Shown here piece after piece: positions 1 through 8,972 of a DNA stretch of 64,000 bases (position 1 is its first letter; each line of letters starts with the position of its first letter). This DNA is from Prevotella sp. Its GTDB lineage: Bacteria; Bacteroidota; Bacteroidia; Bacteroidales; Bacteroidaceae. The notes beneath the pieces were generated by a model. That model was not told the origin of the DNA, did not search any database, and saw only the letters and a program-made list of their open reading frames with translations. Location of the stretch: the NCBI GenBank assembly GCA_017428055.1, contig JAFRRN010000043.1:1-64000 (forward strand), read 5' to 3'. The translations under genes and the position numbers were made by a program.

Positions 1-940
1 GAATGTGACGGTCACGTTCGTTCCATCACTGGCTGAGGCATCGTCTTTGCTGATGGTGGCGGGCACGCTGAACACGTTGCCGTTGTCGTTGGTGATAGTG
101 GCGGTGATGTCTCCCTCCAAGTCAGAGCCCTTCACGTTGAAAGTCTGCGTGACGGGTGTACCCACGGTCGTCTCGAAATTGAGGGTGGCAGGCTCGGCGG
201 TGATTTCGGGGGTCGTCTGGATGGGTGTTCGGAACGCTATTTCCAGGAATCTACTGCGGTAACGGTTACATACAATCTTATAGATGGTTGAAGCATCCAA
301 TCCTGTTAACCTCACATAACTAATATCTTGTGATTGAGCGGTATACCTTTGGAAATAAGACCTTGTTGTCCGTGCCGTCAATGTGCCGTCAGCATTCTCC
401 GTACATGTGTAGATTTCTATTTCTGTTGGATAAGATGTCGAGTTTTTTCCTGAATATCCACGTATCACCAGACCTGTGATGTTGGTCACATAGAATGCCA
501 GCGACTGTTTCGTTGTATTGGTGCTGTTAGTCGTTCCGTAACTTGTCGTGTTAGCGGCATCGTCAAAATAAGCCGAACTGCCAAGGCATGGGTTGGTTGC
601 CGATGGAGTGTTACTCCACTCATTGCCGGACCCTCGCGCTGTCTGATGGATTGCGTCTGTTGGGTTTCGGTCTATCCATTTCATGCAACCCGTGGTGCCA
701 TGATGTGACACCATGTATGCGAAATACATCGTCATGGACAGCCACCCCACCTCCTCGTCATTGTATCTTGTGAAGACATACGGATGGGAAAGGTAACTAT
801 TGGTCCAATTATTTTGCGCAATGGCTTCATCGATGGTTGCATATTGTGCAACATCGAGGTAGTAGTCAAAGGCGGTCTGCGCCACGGCACCCATGGTCGT
901 TCCCATGAAGAGTGCCAATAATAAGAATGACTTTTTCATA
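1..940 (-). CDS. Secreted protein with Ig-like region (partial, C-terminus outside window)
   Basis: An open frame runs from an ATG at 940 to the window edge without a stop, giving about 313 residues. The first 20 residues (MKKSFLLLALFMGTTMGAVA then Q) are a typical signal peptide. The middle is rich in Thr, Ser and Asn. The last visible stretch, around residues 260-313, has the pattern PATLNFETTVGTPVTQTFNV followed by a short beta-rich segment, which looks like the Ig-like/BACON-type repeats of secreted Bacteroidales proteins. It lies 50 bp downstream of the small peptide gene and may share the transcript of the subtilisin-like protease. No catalytic motif is visible in this part. A T9SS tail would be expected in the missing C-terminus, but that is inference. 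Confidence 0.75.
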
Positions 941-990
941 TTCCCTGTTGTTTTAAGATAATACGTTGTTTTGATGGTTGTTCGCGCCCG

Positions 991-1191
991 CTATTCATCG
1001 CTCCAGACGTTGGTCTTTGCGCCTTGCATGGAGGGGTCGAAGGTGTCCATGGCCCCCGGCGGGTCCTCGTGTCCGAACTGGTCTTGGGTGGTTCCCTCCC
1101 CGAGTTCCCAACCCGCCAAGAGGTTGTGGCGTGAGATGAAGGTGTTGACCTTAATGTGGGGCTTGGTGTAGTCCTTTACAATCTTTTTCAT
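991..1191 (-). CDS. Small hypothetical peptide, 66 aa (YxKPxIK type)
   Basis: This small gene starts 19 bp after the stop of the subtilisin-like protease and is probably co-transcribed with it. The N-terminus reads MKKIVKDYTKPHIKVNTF and the C-terminus is acidic and ends VWSDE. There is no signal peptide or membrane segment. The same N-terminal pattern (MKK, then Y-x-K-P-x-I-K) and a W/DE-containing end occur in the 61-residue peptide encoded directly behind another T9SS cargo gene at 7917. Peptides of this form are common in Prevotella genomes; no function is established that I can name. The placement behind secreted-protein genes in two places supports it being a real gene. Confidence 0.6.
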   Translation of the reverse strand: MKKIVKDYTKPHIKVNTFISRHNLLAGWELGEGTTQDQFGHEDPPGAMDTFDPSMQGAKTNVWSDE

Positions 1192-1210
1192 GTCATTTGT
1201 CTTTTTGAGT

Positions 1211-4021
1211 TTATCGGATTATATATGAATTGCCGTTGTGGATGTATATGCCCTTTTGCGTGGGCCGTCCTTGGAGCATGATGCCCTGGAGGGTATGCCA
1301 GGTGCCGTCCTCGCCGTCGCTGTTCACGTCGTCAATGCCGGTGGCATCGCCCTCGAGGCGGAGGGTGAGCTGCTTGGCTCCGCTGTCGCCGTCGTAGATG
1401 AGGAACGCCTTGTTGGCGTGGAGCGTCGTGCCGGAGTACTTATAGAAGTTGATGTAGCTGTCGGTGCCCCTGCCGAGGGTGTAGACGGAGCCGCTCGCCT
1501 GTGCCTCCTCCAATACCTTGGCGGGCGTGGTGTCTACCACGGAGCCCGACAGGTAGCTGGGGTATTTCAGGGCATCGGCCGTTGCCGTCTTCGGGAACCG
1601 GTAGGTGCCCGAGTTCCCGTGTACGATGACGCCCGTGTTGGCGGGGATGTTGCTTTTGAGCCTTGCGGCGAGCATCTCCTTGCCTTTGAAGCCGATGATG
1701 TAATACACGCCGAGCAAGTCGGGGTTGTAGGTCTGGTAGGGGATTTCCACGGGGAAGTCGAGGTAGAGCGTGGTCAAGCCCACATCGCTGATCCTCACGT
1801 CGAAATAGTCGGGCGTGGGGTCGTCGGGTATGCCGAGGATATACTTGATTCCCGCAAGGGCGTCAATCTTGCCGTGTGTGCCGAAGGTCTTCGCGCCATG
1901 CGCCCCTTCGCCCGTGCCATCGGTCCACTCGTCGGCGACCTCTGTGCTGGCCAACACCTCCTTGATGTAGTCGGGATTGGCGGTGATGCCCTTCTCCACA
2001 CATGCCTGGAGCCACTGGGCGATGATGCCCGCCACGCAGGGTGTTGACATCGACGTGCCTTGGTTGGTGGCGTAGGGATAGTTGGCATGGTTGACGACCA
2101 GCTTTGCCTTGTTGCTGCTATGATAATAGCTGCCATCGTCGACGGCGGTGGTGTGGTAGTGGTTCACGGCGGCGGCTATCCTCGCTCCCGGCCCGCTGAT
2201 GGTGGGCAGGGCCTTGCCTGTCGGTCCCGTGCCTTCCGCTTGCCAGCCGGAGAAGAAGCAATGGTCCCCGAGGTTGGGCAGCGTGGCGGTGTAGTCGGTG
2301 ATGGTGCCGTCGGCTGCCGTGACGATGTTCTTGGATGTGTAGGCTCCCACGGAGATGATGCCGTCATAGCAGGCGTTGTCGCTCACGGAGCAGTCGTCGT
2401 TACCCTTGACGAGGTTGTATTTCGACTGGTAGGTGGAGCTGAGGGTGAGGTCGTTGCCAAACCAGCATCCCATTGTCTCCCACAGGTCGATGACAGTGGT
2501 GTTGCCGCTGCTCGTGGGATAGACCGACACGCACAGGGCGTAATTGCCTTTCTTGATGCCGCCCACGGTGGTGGTGGAGGTGGAGGAGAGGGCGGGCATG
2601 TAGACCCTCCAGTAGTATTTGCTGTTGTTTTGCGCCCTTGTGATGCGGATCTTTCCCAAGTCTCCATATCCGTTGGCATCGCTCGATGTACAGTTGAAGT
2701 ATTTGGCCAAGCCCGATGTTCCCGTCATGGTGATGGTAGTCGATGCCGAGTAGGGGTCTGAGGTATAGGCGACAGCACCCGTTGTGGTGTTGACGACATG
2801 GAATCTCAATGACGTTGCCACACCGGCCGTCCGCGCGTAGGCGCAAATGGTGGAGGGGTCCAGGACGGCGTTGCCGTCGGAGTCTTCGAAAGAGTGCTGT
2901 ACGTTGACCATCAGCGGTTTGCTGTAGGTGGATGTACCCGTGGCATAGCATCCGCCGCCGTTGGACGTGCCGAGCTTGACGTATTCGGCGGCTCGCATGG
3001 CATCGTTGCCCGCCGAGAACACGATGATGTGGTTGTCGCCCGCGTATGTCCTGAGTGCCGTGGCGTATGCCCCCGTGCCGTCGTGGGGACCCTCGAGGGA
3101 GCCGATGCTGATGCTGACGACGCAGGGCTTGCCCTGTGCGTCGGCATAGTCGCAGATCTTGCCGATGGCATTCGCCATGGAAGTGGTGTAGAGTGTGCTG
3201 AATCCGCAGAGCACGAGGTCTGCCTCCGGTGCCATGCCGCCGTAGGTGGCGCTGGCATGGTCGTCGGTGACGGCCACATCGCTGCCGTTGACGATGACGC
3301 TGGAGCCTGCCGCCGTGGAGGCGGTGTGCGACCCGTGGTCCCTGGAGGTGATGTCGCAGGTGAGGCTGTTGATGTCTTCCTCTGTGGAATGCTCGACCAA
3401 TGTGGAGCCGTTGAGGGTGTAGGCGAGCTTGATGCGCGTGTTGCCGTCCTTGTCCTTGAAGGCGATGTGCTGGAAGTCGATGCCGCGGTCTATGACACCC
3501 ACGACGACGCCCTTGCCGGTGTAGGGGGTGGTGATGCCAAGGGCGCGGGCCACATCGCTGTTGGCGAGGGCGTCGTAAGCCCTGGTGAGTGCCCTCTGCT
3601 GGTCGTTGTGTGGTTGCTGCACCTCTGCCACCTCGATGTTTGTCACATTGTCGAGTGCAGCCAGTTGCATGACCTTGTCCACGGGGATGAGCGTGGTGGC
3701 CACGTCGCCGAAGGTCTGCTCGATGATGACACCGAGGGCTTGTGCCTTGGTGAAGTCGCCGTTGTTGACGGTGAGGAATGCGGAGACGACCTTTACGCCG
3801 TCCACGTATTCCGGCTCGGCGATGGGTCGTGTGAAGTCGTTATGGCTCTTGGCTTTCCTTTTGCCCTGCGCGGTGCTGTCATGGGCTTTGGGCAGTGCGA
3901 TTTCTCCCTTCATCTCGCTGAGGAGCATCATGGTGCTGGGCGACAGCTTGTCGTCTATGGTTTGTGCCGTGGCGGCGATGGTTGCCCCTACGAGGATGAG
4001 GATGAAGATAAGTCTTCTCAT
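1211..4021 (-). CDS. Secreted subtilisin-like (S8) serine protease with T9SS tail
   Basis: The protein is a secreted S8-family serine endopeptidase of 936 residues. The catalytic triad is visible: Asp in GVVVGVIDRGID (near residue 177), His in SRDHGSHTAS (near 228) and Ser in NQGTSMSTPCVAG (near 657). The roughly 430 residues between His and Ser are far more than a bare subtilisin needs and probably hold an inserted beta-sandwich. The N-terminus MRRLIFILILVGATIAATAQ is a signal peptide. The last residues, GIYIHNGNSYIIR, fit a T9SS type A sorting tail, so it is probably exported and surface attached or released. The frame stays open upstream to 4399, but I chose the ATG at 4021 because the signal peptide starts there and a good promoter lies at 4123-4154. 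A 150-residue module before the tail is also found in the neighbouring gene at 4906. Confidence 0.9.
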   Translation of the reverse strand: MRRLIFILILVGATIAATAQTIDDKLSPSTMMLLSEMKGEIALPKAHDSTAQGKRKAKSHNDFTRPIAEPEYVDGVKVVSAFLTVNNGDFTKAQALGVIIEQTFGDVATTLIPVDKVMQLAALDNVTNIEVAEVQQPHNDQQRALTRAYDALANSDVARALGITTPYTGKGVVVGVIDRGIDFQHIAFKDKDGNTRIKLAYTLNGSTLVEHSTEEDINSLTCDITSRDHGSHTASTAAGSSVIVNGSDVAVTDDHASATYGGMAPEADLVLCGFSTLYTTSMANAIGKICDYADAQGKPCVVSISIGSLEGPHDGTGAYATALRTYAGDNHIIVFSAGNDAMRAAEYVKLGTSNGGGCYATGTSTYSKPLMVNVQHSFEDSDGNAVLDPSTICAYARTAGVATSLRFHVVNTTTGAVAYTSDPYSASTTITMTGTSGLAKYFNCTSSDANGYGDLGKIRITRAQNNSKYYWRVYMPALSSTSTTTVGGIKKGNYALCVSVYPTSSGNTTVIDLWETMGCWFGNDLTLSSTYQSKYNLVKGNDDCSVSDNACYDGIISVGAYTSKNIVTAADGTITDYTATLPNLGDHCFFSGWQAEGTGPTGKALPTISGPGARIAAAVNHYHTTAVDDGSYYHSSNKAKLVVNHANYPYATNQGTSMSTPCVAGIIAQWLQACVEKGITANPDYIKEVLASTEVADEWTDGTGEGAHGAKTFGTHGKIDALAGIKYILGIPDDPTPDYFDVRISDVGLTTLYLDFPVEIPYQTYNPDLLGVYYIIGFKGKEMLAARLKSNIPANTGVIVHGNSGTYRFPKTATADALKYPSYLSGSVVDTTPAKVLEEAQASGSVYTLGRGTDSYINFYKYSGTTLHANKAFLIYDGDSGAKQLTLRLEGDATGIDDVNSDGEDGTWHTLQGIMLQGRPTQKGIYIHNGNSYIIR

Positions 4022-4122
4022 GCTGGTTGGTGGTTGATGTGATGTGAATGTGTATTGTCTGATTTTGAAAAATGGCGAGAGGATGGTGTGGGTACACCTT
4101 TTAATATATAAACATTTCGTGG

Positions 4123-4154
4123 CAAATATATGTGTTTTTTTTGGAATACACAAG
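4123..4154 (-). promoter_or_regulatory. Bacteroidetes-type promoter of the S8 protease
   Basis: On the minus strand a -7 box TATATTTG (4123-4130) fits the TAnnTTTG consensus. A -33 CTTG (4151-4154) sits 20 bp upstream of it. The implied 5' untranslated region to the ATG at 4021 is about 95 bases. This argues against the longer open frame that starts at 4399. Confidence 0.6.
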
Positions 4155-4387
4155 GAAAAACGGCATTTTTGTAAGAAAAAGCGAAAAATAATTGCATACG
4201 CGGGGGGGCGGGAGGGGCTACACCGGGGGGATGAGTGTAGTGGCAATGCCACAACATACGGGACGAGACGGGGCGGCGGGACGTGGGTCTGCGGCGATGG
4301 GGGCAGGGGCGGACGGGCATTGAGACATGGGTTATAATTGGTGGAGGCATGGGTTATCGGGAACAAAGCTATGCTTCGCGACCGTGC

Positions 4388-4442
4388 GGCTATAGCCAAA
4401 AGACCTTGCGGCTATAGCCGCACAGCTTTGCGCCTATAGCCA
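4388..4442. repeat. GGCTATAGCC palindromes
   Basis: Within the 884-bp gap between the divergent S8 and EEP genes, the palindrome GGCTATAGCC occurs at 4388-4397. It recurs extended to a 14-bp perfect palindrome GCGGCTATAGCCGC at 4408-4421, and again degenerately at 4431-4441. Just before them, at about 4375, is AAAGCTATGCTT, which resembles the AAAGCTATGGTTT repeats at 56695-56760. Function unknown. Confidence 0.5.
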
Positions 4443-4475
4443 AAAGCAGATGGAAATTCAATATTAAGCATTAAA

Positions 4476-4580
4476 TGTGTCGCCTACGGCGAGAAATTAT
4501 CCAAAATTAGAACAAAATGGAAACAAAACTTTGAATGATTTCGAATAAGATTTTGTAAAATTTCTGCACGAAGTGCATCC
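4476..4580. repeat. Composite intergenic repeat, copy 1
   Basis: This copy begins with TCGCCTACGGCGAGAAAT (within 4480-4497) and ends with TTTCTGCACGAAGTGCATCC (4561-4580), with about 65 AT-rich bases between. The same two short palindromic ends, in the same order and spacing, occur at 57561-57662. A lone first half is repeated at 4668-4689. The rest of the gap up to 4700 is AT-rich low-complexity sequence with poly-A and poly-T tracts. Confidence 0.6.
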
Positions 4581-4720
4581 TTATAAAAAGGTGAAAAAGT
4601 AAAAAGGTAAAAAACTCATTGCGCCAGCTTTTTTAACTTTTAAACTTTTAAATTTTTAAACTTTTAGTGTGTCGCCTACGGCGAGAAATCATACAAAATT
4701 GAAACAAAATTAAAACAAAA

Positions 4721-4775
4721 TGGGAAAATAATGGGAGATAAATGGGAGAAAAATGGGAGAAAAATGGGAGAAAAA
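4721..4775. repeat. 11-bp tandem repeat (TGGGAG core)
   Basis: The core TGGGA starts at 4721, 4732, 4743, 4754 and 4765, an exact 11-bp period. The consensus unit is TGGGAGAAAAA, with the earlier copies diverged. The array ends about 60 bp upstream of the -7 box of the EEP-domain gene. It could act as a helically phased A-tract (bent DNA) or be neutral slippage. Confidence 0.6.
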
Positions 4776-4832
4776 AAAGAACATTATCAGATGATATTTG
4801 GACAATAACTGCGTGATATTCAAAAATAATCG

Positions 4833-4840
4833 TATCTTTG
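4833..4840 (+). promoter_or_regulatory. -7 box of the EEP-domain gene
   Basis: TATCTTTG matches the Bacteroidetes -7 consensus TAnnTTTG and lies 65 bp upstream of the ATG at 4906. I see no clear -33 TTTG at the usual 19-21 bp spacing. Confidence 0.5.
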
Positions 4841-4905
4841 TGGCGTGAAATAATAATTTATTATCATCCTTTTGAAAGAATTTTTAACTAACACTCTTTT
4901 ATCCT

Positions 4906-7902
4906 ATGAGTATCATGCGTTATTTAATGGCATTCCTATGCTTAGCGGTTACTTCCACAAAGGCTGTTGCCGAAGACTACACCACGTTTCTTAACTCAGA
5001 ACGCGGGTTTACGGAAGTGACGACGACCAATGACATCCTTGGCGATGCCAGCTATTACTACCTGCTCGCCCCGGCAGAAGTCAACAACCTGATCGTGGGC
5101 GTGGGAGCCTACGAGGGCAAGCCCGATTGGGCAAGCTCGGAGTCGAAAGCCCTGCGCTACAAGGCGGCAGACAGTGACCCGGTGCTCGACCTCACCAACT
5201 TCTTTACCATTGAGAAGAGTGGTCAGTACATCGGCCTGCGCAACGTGGTGTATTGCGCCGACATGTTCCAGACACACGACAATGCGGGATATATGTACGT
5301 CAACACCTACACCGACCCGAATCTTGACGAATGGAGTTACCTCGTCCCAACTTTCCAAGATGGCTACTGGTTGTTTGAAAGCGGGAAATACCCATTGTCG
5401 AGTGGCAACTGGGCAAGCGGATACCTCGGACCGTGGAACAACAACGTTGCCGCAGGGGAGGCAATGGCACTGAACAGGAAGAACACCTCTGGCGACGAGG
5501 CGGGCCACTATCGCCTGTTCCGCATCGCCAAGGGCGACCTTCGGGCGTTGCAGAAAAAAGCGTTGCAGTCTGCCAGCACCACCAATCCCTTGAATGCCAC
5601 ATGGCTCATCACGAACCCATCGTTTGAGACGGGCGACGAGACGGGGTGGACTCTGAACGGTAAAGACGCAAACGGCAATGACGAGTTCAAAACCCGTGAC
5701 TACGGCATGACCAACAAAGACGGCAACTACCTGATGAATGCTTGGCAATGGTGGGCTCCCAACCTGAGTGTCACGCAGACCATCAACGATATCCCCAGCG
5801 GCATTTACGAGCTGTCGGGCGTGGTTGCCACTTGGGAGAATCGTACCGTGACATTCACAGGCAATGAAGTCACCGCCACGACATCGGGGAGTGGTGACGC
5901 AACAGGCATTCCTGTTTCAGTAGAAGTGACTATAGGCACTAGCCAAATACTTACCATTAACGCTGGCAGCACCGCTGAATGGTGGAATTCAGGACACGAG
6001 GGCGAGACGCAGACGTTCTTCAAACTCGATAACGTACGACTTACCTGCAATGGCCTTTTCTTAGACGGTTTGGCATTGCCCTTGCCCAATGACGACACAA
6101 CGCTGCTTGAACCTGGACAATGGTATTACTACGACGTGGACTACAGCATGGAATACTGGCTCATCGGTAACATCAATGACATGGTGTATAGCACTGATGG
6201 CGACAAGTTGATTGCCAACGCCACCACAGCCGCCACCACACGGCAGATGACACTGCCAAAAGGTCGCATCTATTTCAAGACCACACGCTGCGATGCCACG
6301 CTACGTATCGCGCCATGTAGAGAGGTGGAAGAGATAGGCGAGTTTACCGCTGTTGCGCTGAATGTGGACGGCCTGCCCAACAAGGTTCTTACCATCGAAC
6401 TAAACGCTGATGGACCCGGAAGCGACGGAACAAAGAAAATCAGCCAGTATTTAGCATCCAAGAGTTACGACTTTATTGGATGTAGCGAGGATTTCAACTA
6501 CCACGGCTCATTAATCTCTTCACTCCAAAACGACTATAATTGGGGAGAAGTGCGTGCCACGCTTAGTGCTGAAGGTTTATCATTGTCGATGCTTTTAAAT
6601 GGATTCCGCTTTGACACTGACGGTCTGAATCTTATCTGGAAGACAGCCACAACAAGTGCAGCCAACGAGACTTGGACACAATGGAACTCGTTAGCAAAAA
6701 CCGACGGCAACCAATATGTCAAGAAAGGCTATCGCCATTATGATATGACCTTTGGGGGCGAGACCTTCGATGTCTATGTCCTTCACATGGATGCAGGTAG
6801 CAATAATGATGCTATCAATTCACGCCATTCGCAGTGGCGGCAGTTGGCAACAACCATCAACAGTGCCGATGCCAGCCGTCCCAAGATTATCATCGGCGAT
6901 ACCAACAGCCGCTGGACGCGCGAGGACATAAAGACAAACTTCATGGATGTACTCAACTCAAACCTCACCGCCTCCGACGTGTGGGTGGAGTTCTATCGCA
7001 ATGGAGTATATCCCACCACGGACATGGGCGACCTCACCGACCAAAGCGACCCCACGAACTACACCAACTACGAGATTGTGGACAAGATTATCTACATCAA
7101 TCCCAAGAGTGCCAACACGCTGCAGTTAGTGCCACAAAGTTTCACCATTGAGCAAGACTACACCTACGGCACAGTGAATGGAACAAGCGACACCACCCCA
7201 TTAGGCGACCACAAGCCCGTGGTGGTGACGTTCAAGGCCATCAAATCGGAAAGCCTCATCGACTACTACGACGTGACGATTGGCGATGCCCTGTATGCCA
7301 CATTGAGCCTACCTTGGAACGCGACCATTCCCTCTGGGGTTTCCGCATATACATCTGACGACTTCAACCCGAGTACCCACAAAATCCAACTCCAACCCGT
7401 GACAGACATCCTGCCCGAATGCACTGGCGTAATACTACATAGCGAAGAGCCTGGCACCTATCGGTTCTATTACAATGGCAACGATGCCGAGCAGATTGAC
7501 GGAAACATCCTCTTGGGTACAGAGAAGGGAAGGCTGGCACAGGCCGACCGCGACGAGGACAACTATGCCTATTATGTCTTGGCAAACAGAAATGACCATG
7601 TCGCCATGTATCGCTTGGGGACTGCTGCCATCCCGCAATACCGTGCCTACCTCATGCTACCTATCAGCGAGGCAAACACCACGGCTGGTATCATCGAGCG
7701 CGTGGCATTCGGCTTTGGCAACGAACCAGATGTGGTAGTGTCTGAAGACGGCGGCTTCGTGGATGCCATCACCGCGCCGCAGGGTACGGATGCCACCGTC
7801 ATCGGCATCTACGCACCCAACGGCACTCGCCTTCAAGGGATGCGAAAAGGCGTGAACATCATCCAGATGAGCAATGGCACGACCAAGAAAATCATTCGTT
7901 AA
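4906..7902 (+). CDS. Secreted endonuclease/exonuclease/phosphatase-fold protein with T9SS tail
   Basis: The protein has 998 residues and a signal peptide at the N-terminus. Residues about 220-385 (starting ATWLITNPSFETGDETGW) resemble a carbohydrate-binding or galactose-binding beta-sandwich. Residues about 480-775 carry the metal-dependent phosphoesterase (EEP) fold motifs in order: LNVDGLP (near 485), CSEDFNYH, VLHMDAG (625), IIIGDTNSRW (660) and GDHKPVVVTF (766). These supply the Asn, Glu, His, Asp and His expected of an active enzyme. The family includes nucleases, sphingomyelinases and sugar or lipid phosphatases, so the substrate cannot be fixed. Residues about 780-940 share a module with the S8 protease at 1211-4021. 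The end GVNIIQMSNGTTKKIIR is a T9SS-type tail. A small peptide gene follows after 14 bp. Confidence 0.8.
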   Translation: MSIMRYLMAFLCLAVTSTKAVAEDYTTFLNSERGFTEVTTTNDILGDASYYYLLAPAEVNNLIVGVGAYEGKPDWASSESKALRYKAADSDPVLDLTNFFTIEKSGQYIGLRNVVYCADMFQTHDNAGYMYVNTYTDPNLDEWSYLVPTFQDGYWLFESGKYPLSSGNWASGYLGPWNNNVAAGEAMALNRKNTSGDEAGHYRLFRIAKGDLRALQKKALQSASTTNPLNATWLITNPSFETGDETGWTLNGKDANGNDEFKTRDYGMTNKDGNYLMNAWQWWAPNLSVTQTINDIPSGIYELSGVVATWENRTVTFTGNEVTATTSGSGDATGIPVSVEVTIGTSQILTINAGSTAEWWNSGHEGETQTFFKLDNVRLTCNGLFLDGLALPLPNDDTTLLEPGQWYYYDVDYSMEYWLIGNINDMVYSTDGDKLIANATTAATTRQMTLPKGRIYFKTTRCDATLRIAPCREVEEIGEFTAVALNVDGLPNKVLTIELNADGPGSDGTKKISQYLASKSYDFIGCSEDFNYHGSLISSLQNDYNWGEVRATLSAEGLSLSMLLNGFRFDTDGLNLIWKTATTSAANETWTQWNSLAKTDGNQYVKKGYRHYDMTFGGETFDVYVLHMDAGSNNDAINSRHSQWRQLATTINSADASRPKIIIGDTNSRWTREDIKTNFMDVLNSNLTASDVWVEFYRNGVYPTTDMGDLTDQSDPTNYTNYEIVDKIIYINPKSANTLQLVPQSFTIEQDYTYGTVNGTSDTTPLGDHKPVVVTFKAIKSESLIDYYDVTIGDALYATLSLPWNATIPSGVSAYTSDDFNPSTHKIQLQPVTDILPECTGVILHSEEPGTYRFYYNGNDAEQIDGNILLGTEKGRLAQADRDEDNYAYYVLANRNDHVAMYRLGTAAIPQYRAYLMLPISEANTTAGIIERVAFGFGNEPDVVVSEDGGFVDAITAPQGTDATVIGIYAPNGTRLQGMRKGVNIIQMSNGTTKKIIR

Positions 7903-7916
7903 AACAATTTACAGGC

Positions 7917-8102
7917 ATGAAGAAACATGAATACATCAAGCCCTGCATCAAGGGTATCATCCGCCTACCCTATTTGATGCAAAGCCTGTCGGTCATCGAC
8001 CCTGACCAGCCCATTGATGACGAGAATGAAATCTTGTCAGCAGACGACCCGTTGAATCCTGTCTGGGGAATGCGCCAGAAATCCAACGGTTTTGACGAAT
8101 AA
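7917..8102 (+). CDS. Small hypothetical peptide, 61 aa (YxKPxIK type)
   Basis: It starts 14 bp after the EEP gene and ends just before a strong terminator, so it is the last gene of that transcript. The N-terminus MKKHEYIKPCIKGIIRL repeats the pattern of the peptide at 991-1191. The C-terminal half is acidic and ends NGFDE. It has no signal peptide. Function is unknown. The repeated placement behind T9SS cargo genes suggests a link with secretion, but this is inference only. Confidence 0.65.
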   Translation: MKKHEYIKPCIKGIIRLPYLMQSLSVIDPDQPIDDENEILSADDPLNPVWGMRQKSNGFDE

Positions 8103-8116
8103 TTGAAATATACACA

Positions 8117-8166
8117 AAGAATCCAGGCGGCAGCCCACTTGTTGAAGGGTTGCCGCCTGGATTCTT
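8117..8166. terminator. Bidirectional intrinsic terminator
   Basis: A perfect 16-bp inverted repeat (AAGAATCCAGGCGGCA at 8117-8132, its complement at 8151-8166) with an 18-base loop lies between the convergent small peptide gene and the response regulator gene. A short T-rich run follows on the plus strand. Confidence 0.85.
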
Positions 8167-8177
8167 TTCATCTTGCA

Positions 8178-8948
8178 TCAGATACTGTAAAACTTTTCCA
8201 CCAACTTCTTCTTAAAATTCTCGCTGACCATCACGCCCTTGATGCTCTTGAACGGCGCAAAGAAGACACATTCATTGTCTTTCAACATCATCAGGTATGC
8301 GACGTTGACGATATACTTCTTGTGGACCTGGACTAACGAGGGTGAAAGGGCGAGGAGGTGCTTGCTATACACATTATGCTTCAAGGTAAAAGAATAGACC
8401 TTATTGCCATCACGTGCATACGTTTGCCATCTCTTCGTCTTCTCCTCATAGAGGAAGAGACAGATGTCACACAACTTGACCACCTGAAAGTCCGACTTGT
8501 TCATATACATCAAGAGATGCTTTTCTTCCTCAAGCATACCATCACCAACACGTTCAGTAGGTCTCTTAGACTTGTTGGCCTCAATGATCAGATGTGTCAT
8601 GACCTTGTCAAGGTCCGCCTTGTCGATGGGCTTGAGCAACACATCCAATGCCTTGTGGCGGAAAGACTCCACCGCATGGTTGACAAAAGCAGTATAAACC
8701 ACGATGTGGCAATGGTGACGGCTCTTGGCATCGAGCCGCTCCATAAACTCCAATCCCGTCATCCCCGGCATCTCGATGTCGAGGAACACCACGTCGGGCT
8801 TATCCCGCAAGACGGCGGCAAGGCCATCGACGGCGTTGTAGTAATATCCTGCTCCCCTTATCTGTGGGTATTGTGATAGTTTCTTGGCAAGTTCCTCCAC
8901 GTCACTACGGTCGTCGTCAATGATTATTGTTCTAAAATGATTTGCCAT
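8178..8948 (-). CDS. LytTR-family response regulator
   Basis: The protein has 256 residues. Residues 1-120 are a receiver domain with the acidic pair in IIIDDDRSD, the phospho-acceptor Asp in VVFLDIEMPGMTG, the Thr in VVYTAF and the Lys in LLKPIDKADL. Residues about 150-256 form a LytTR DNA-binding domain (LVQVHKKYIVNVAYL near residue 220). It lies 24 bp downstream of a LytS/YehU-like kinase gene on the same strand, which is the usual partner of this class. The kinase would phosphorylate the receiver and so control binding to promoter repeats. The target genes are not evident; the neighbouring secreted-protein genes are candidates. Confidence 0.93.
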   Translation of the reverse strand: MANHFRTIIIDDDRSDVEELAKKLSQYPQIRGAGYYYNAVDGLAAVLRDKPDVVFLDIEMPGMTGLEFMERLDAKSRHHCHIVVYTAFVNHAVESFRHKALDVLLKPIDKADLDKVMTHLIIEANKSKRPTERVGDGMLEEEKHLLMYMNKSDFQVVKLCDICLFLYEEKTKRWQTYARDGNKVYSFTLKHNVYSKHLLALSPSLVQVHKKYIVNVAYLMMLKDNECVFFAPFKSIKGVMVSENFKKKLVEKFYSI

Positions 8949-8972
8949 AATTCATGTTTTTACAAATGATGG

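Noticed and set aside
1238..2761. Long plus-strand open frames opposite the S8 protease
   Set aside because: They are antisense shadows of a clear protease gene, are Val/Gly-rich without any motif, and have no signal peptide.
4022..4399. N-terminal extension of the S8 protease to 4399
   Set aside because: It overlaps a good promoter, encodes low-complexity Pro- and His-rich sequence and would bury the signal peptide.
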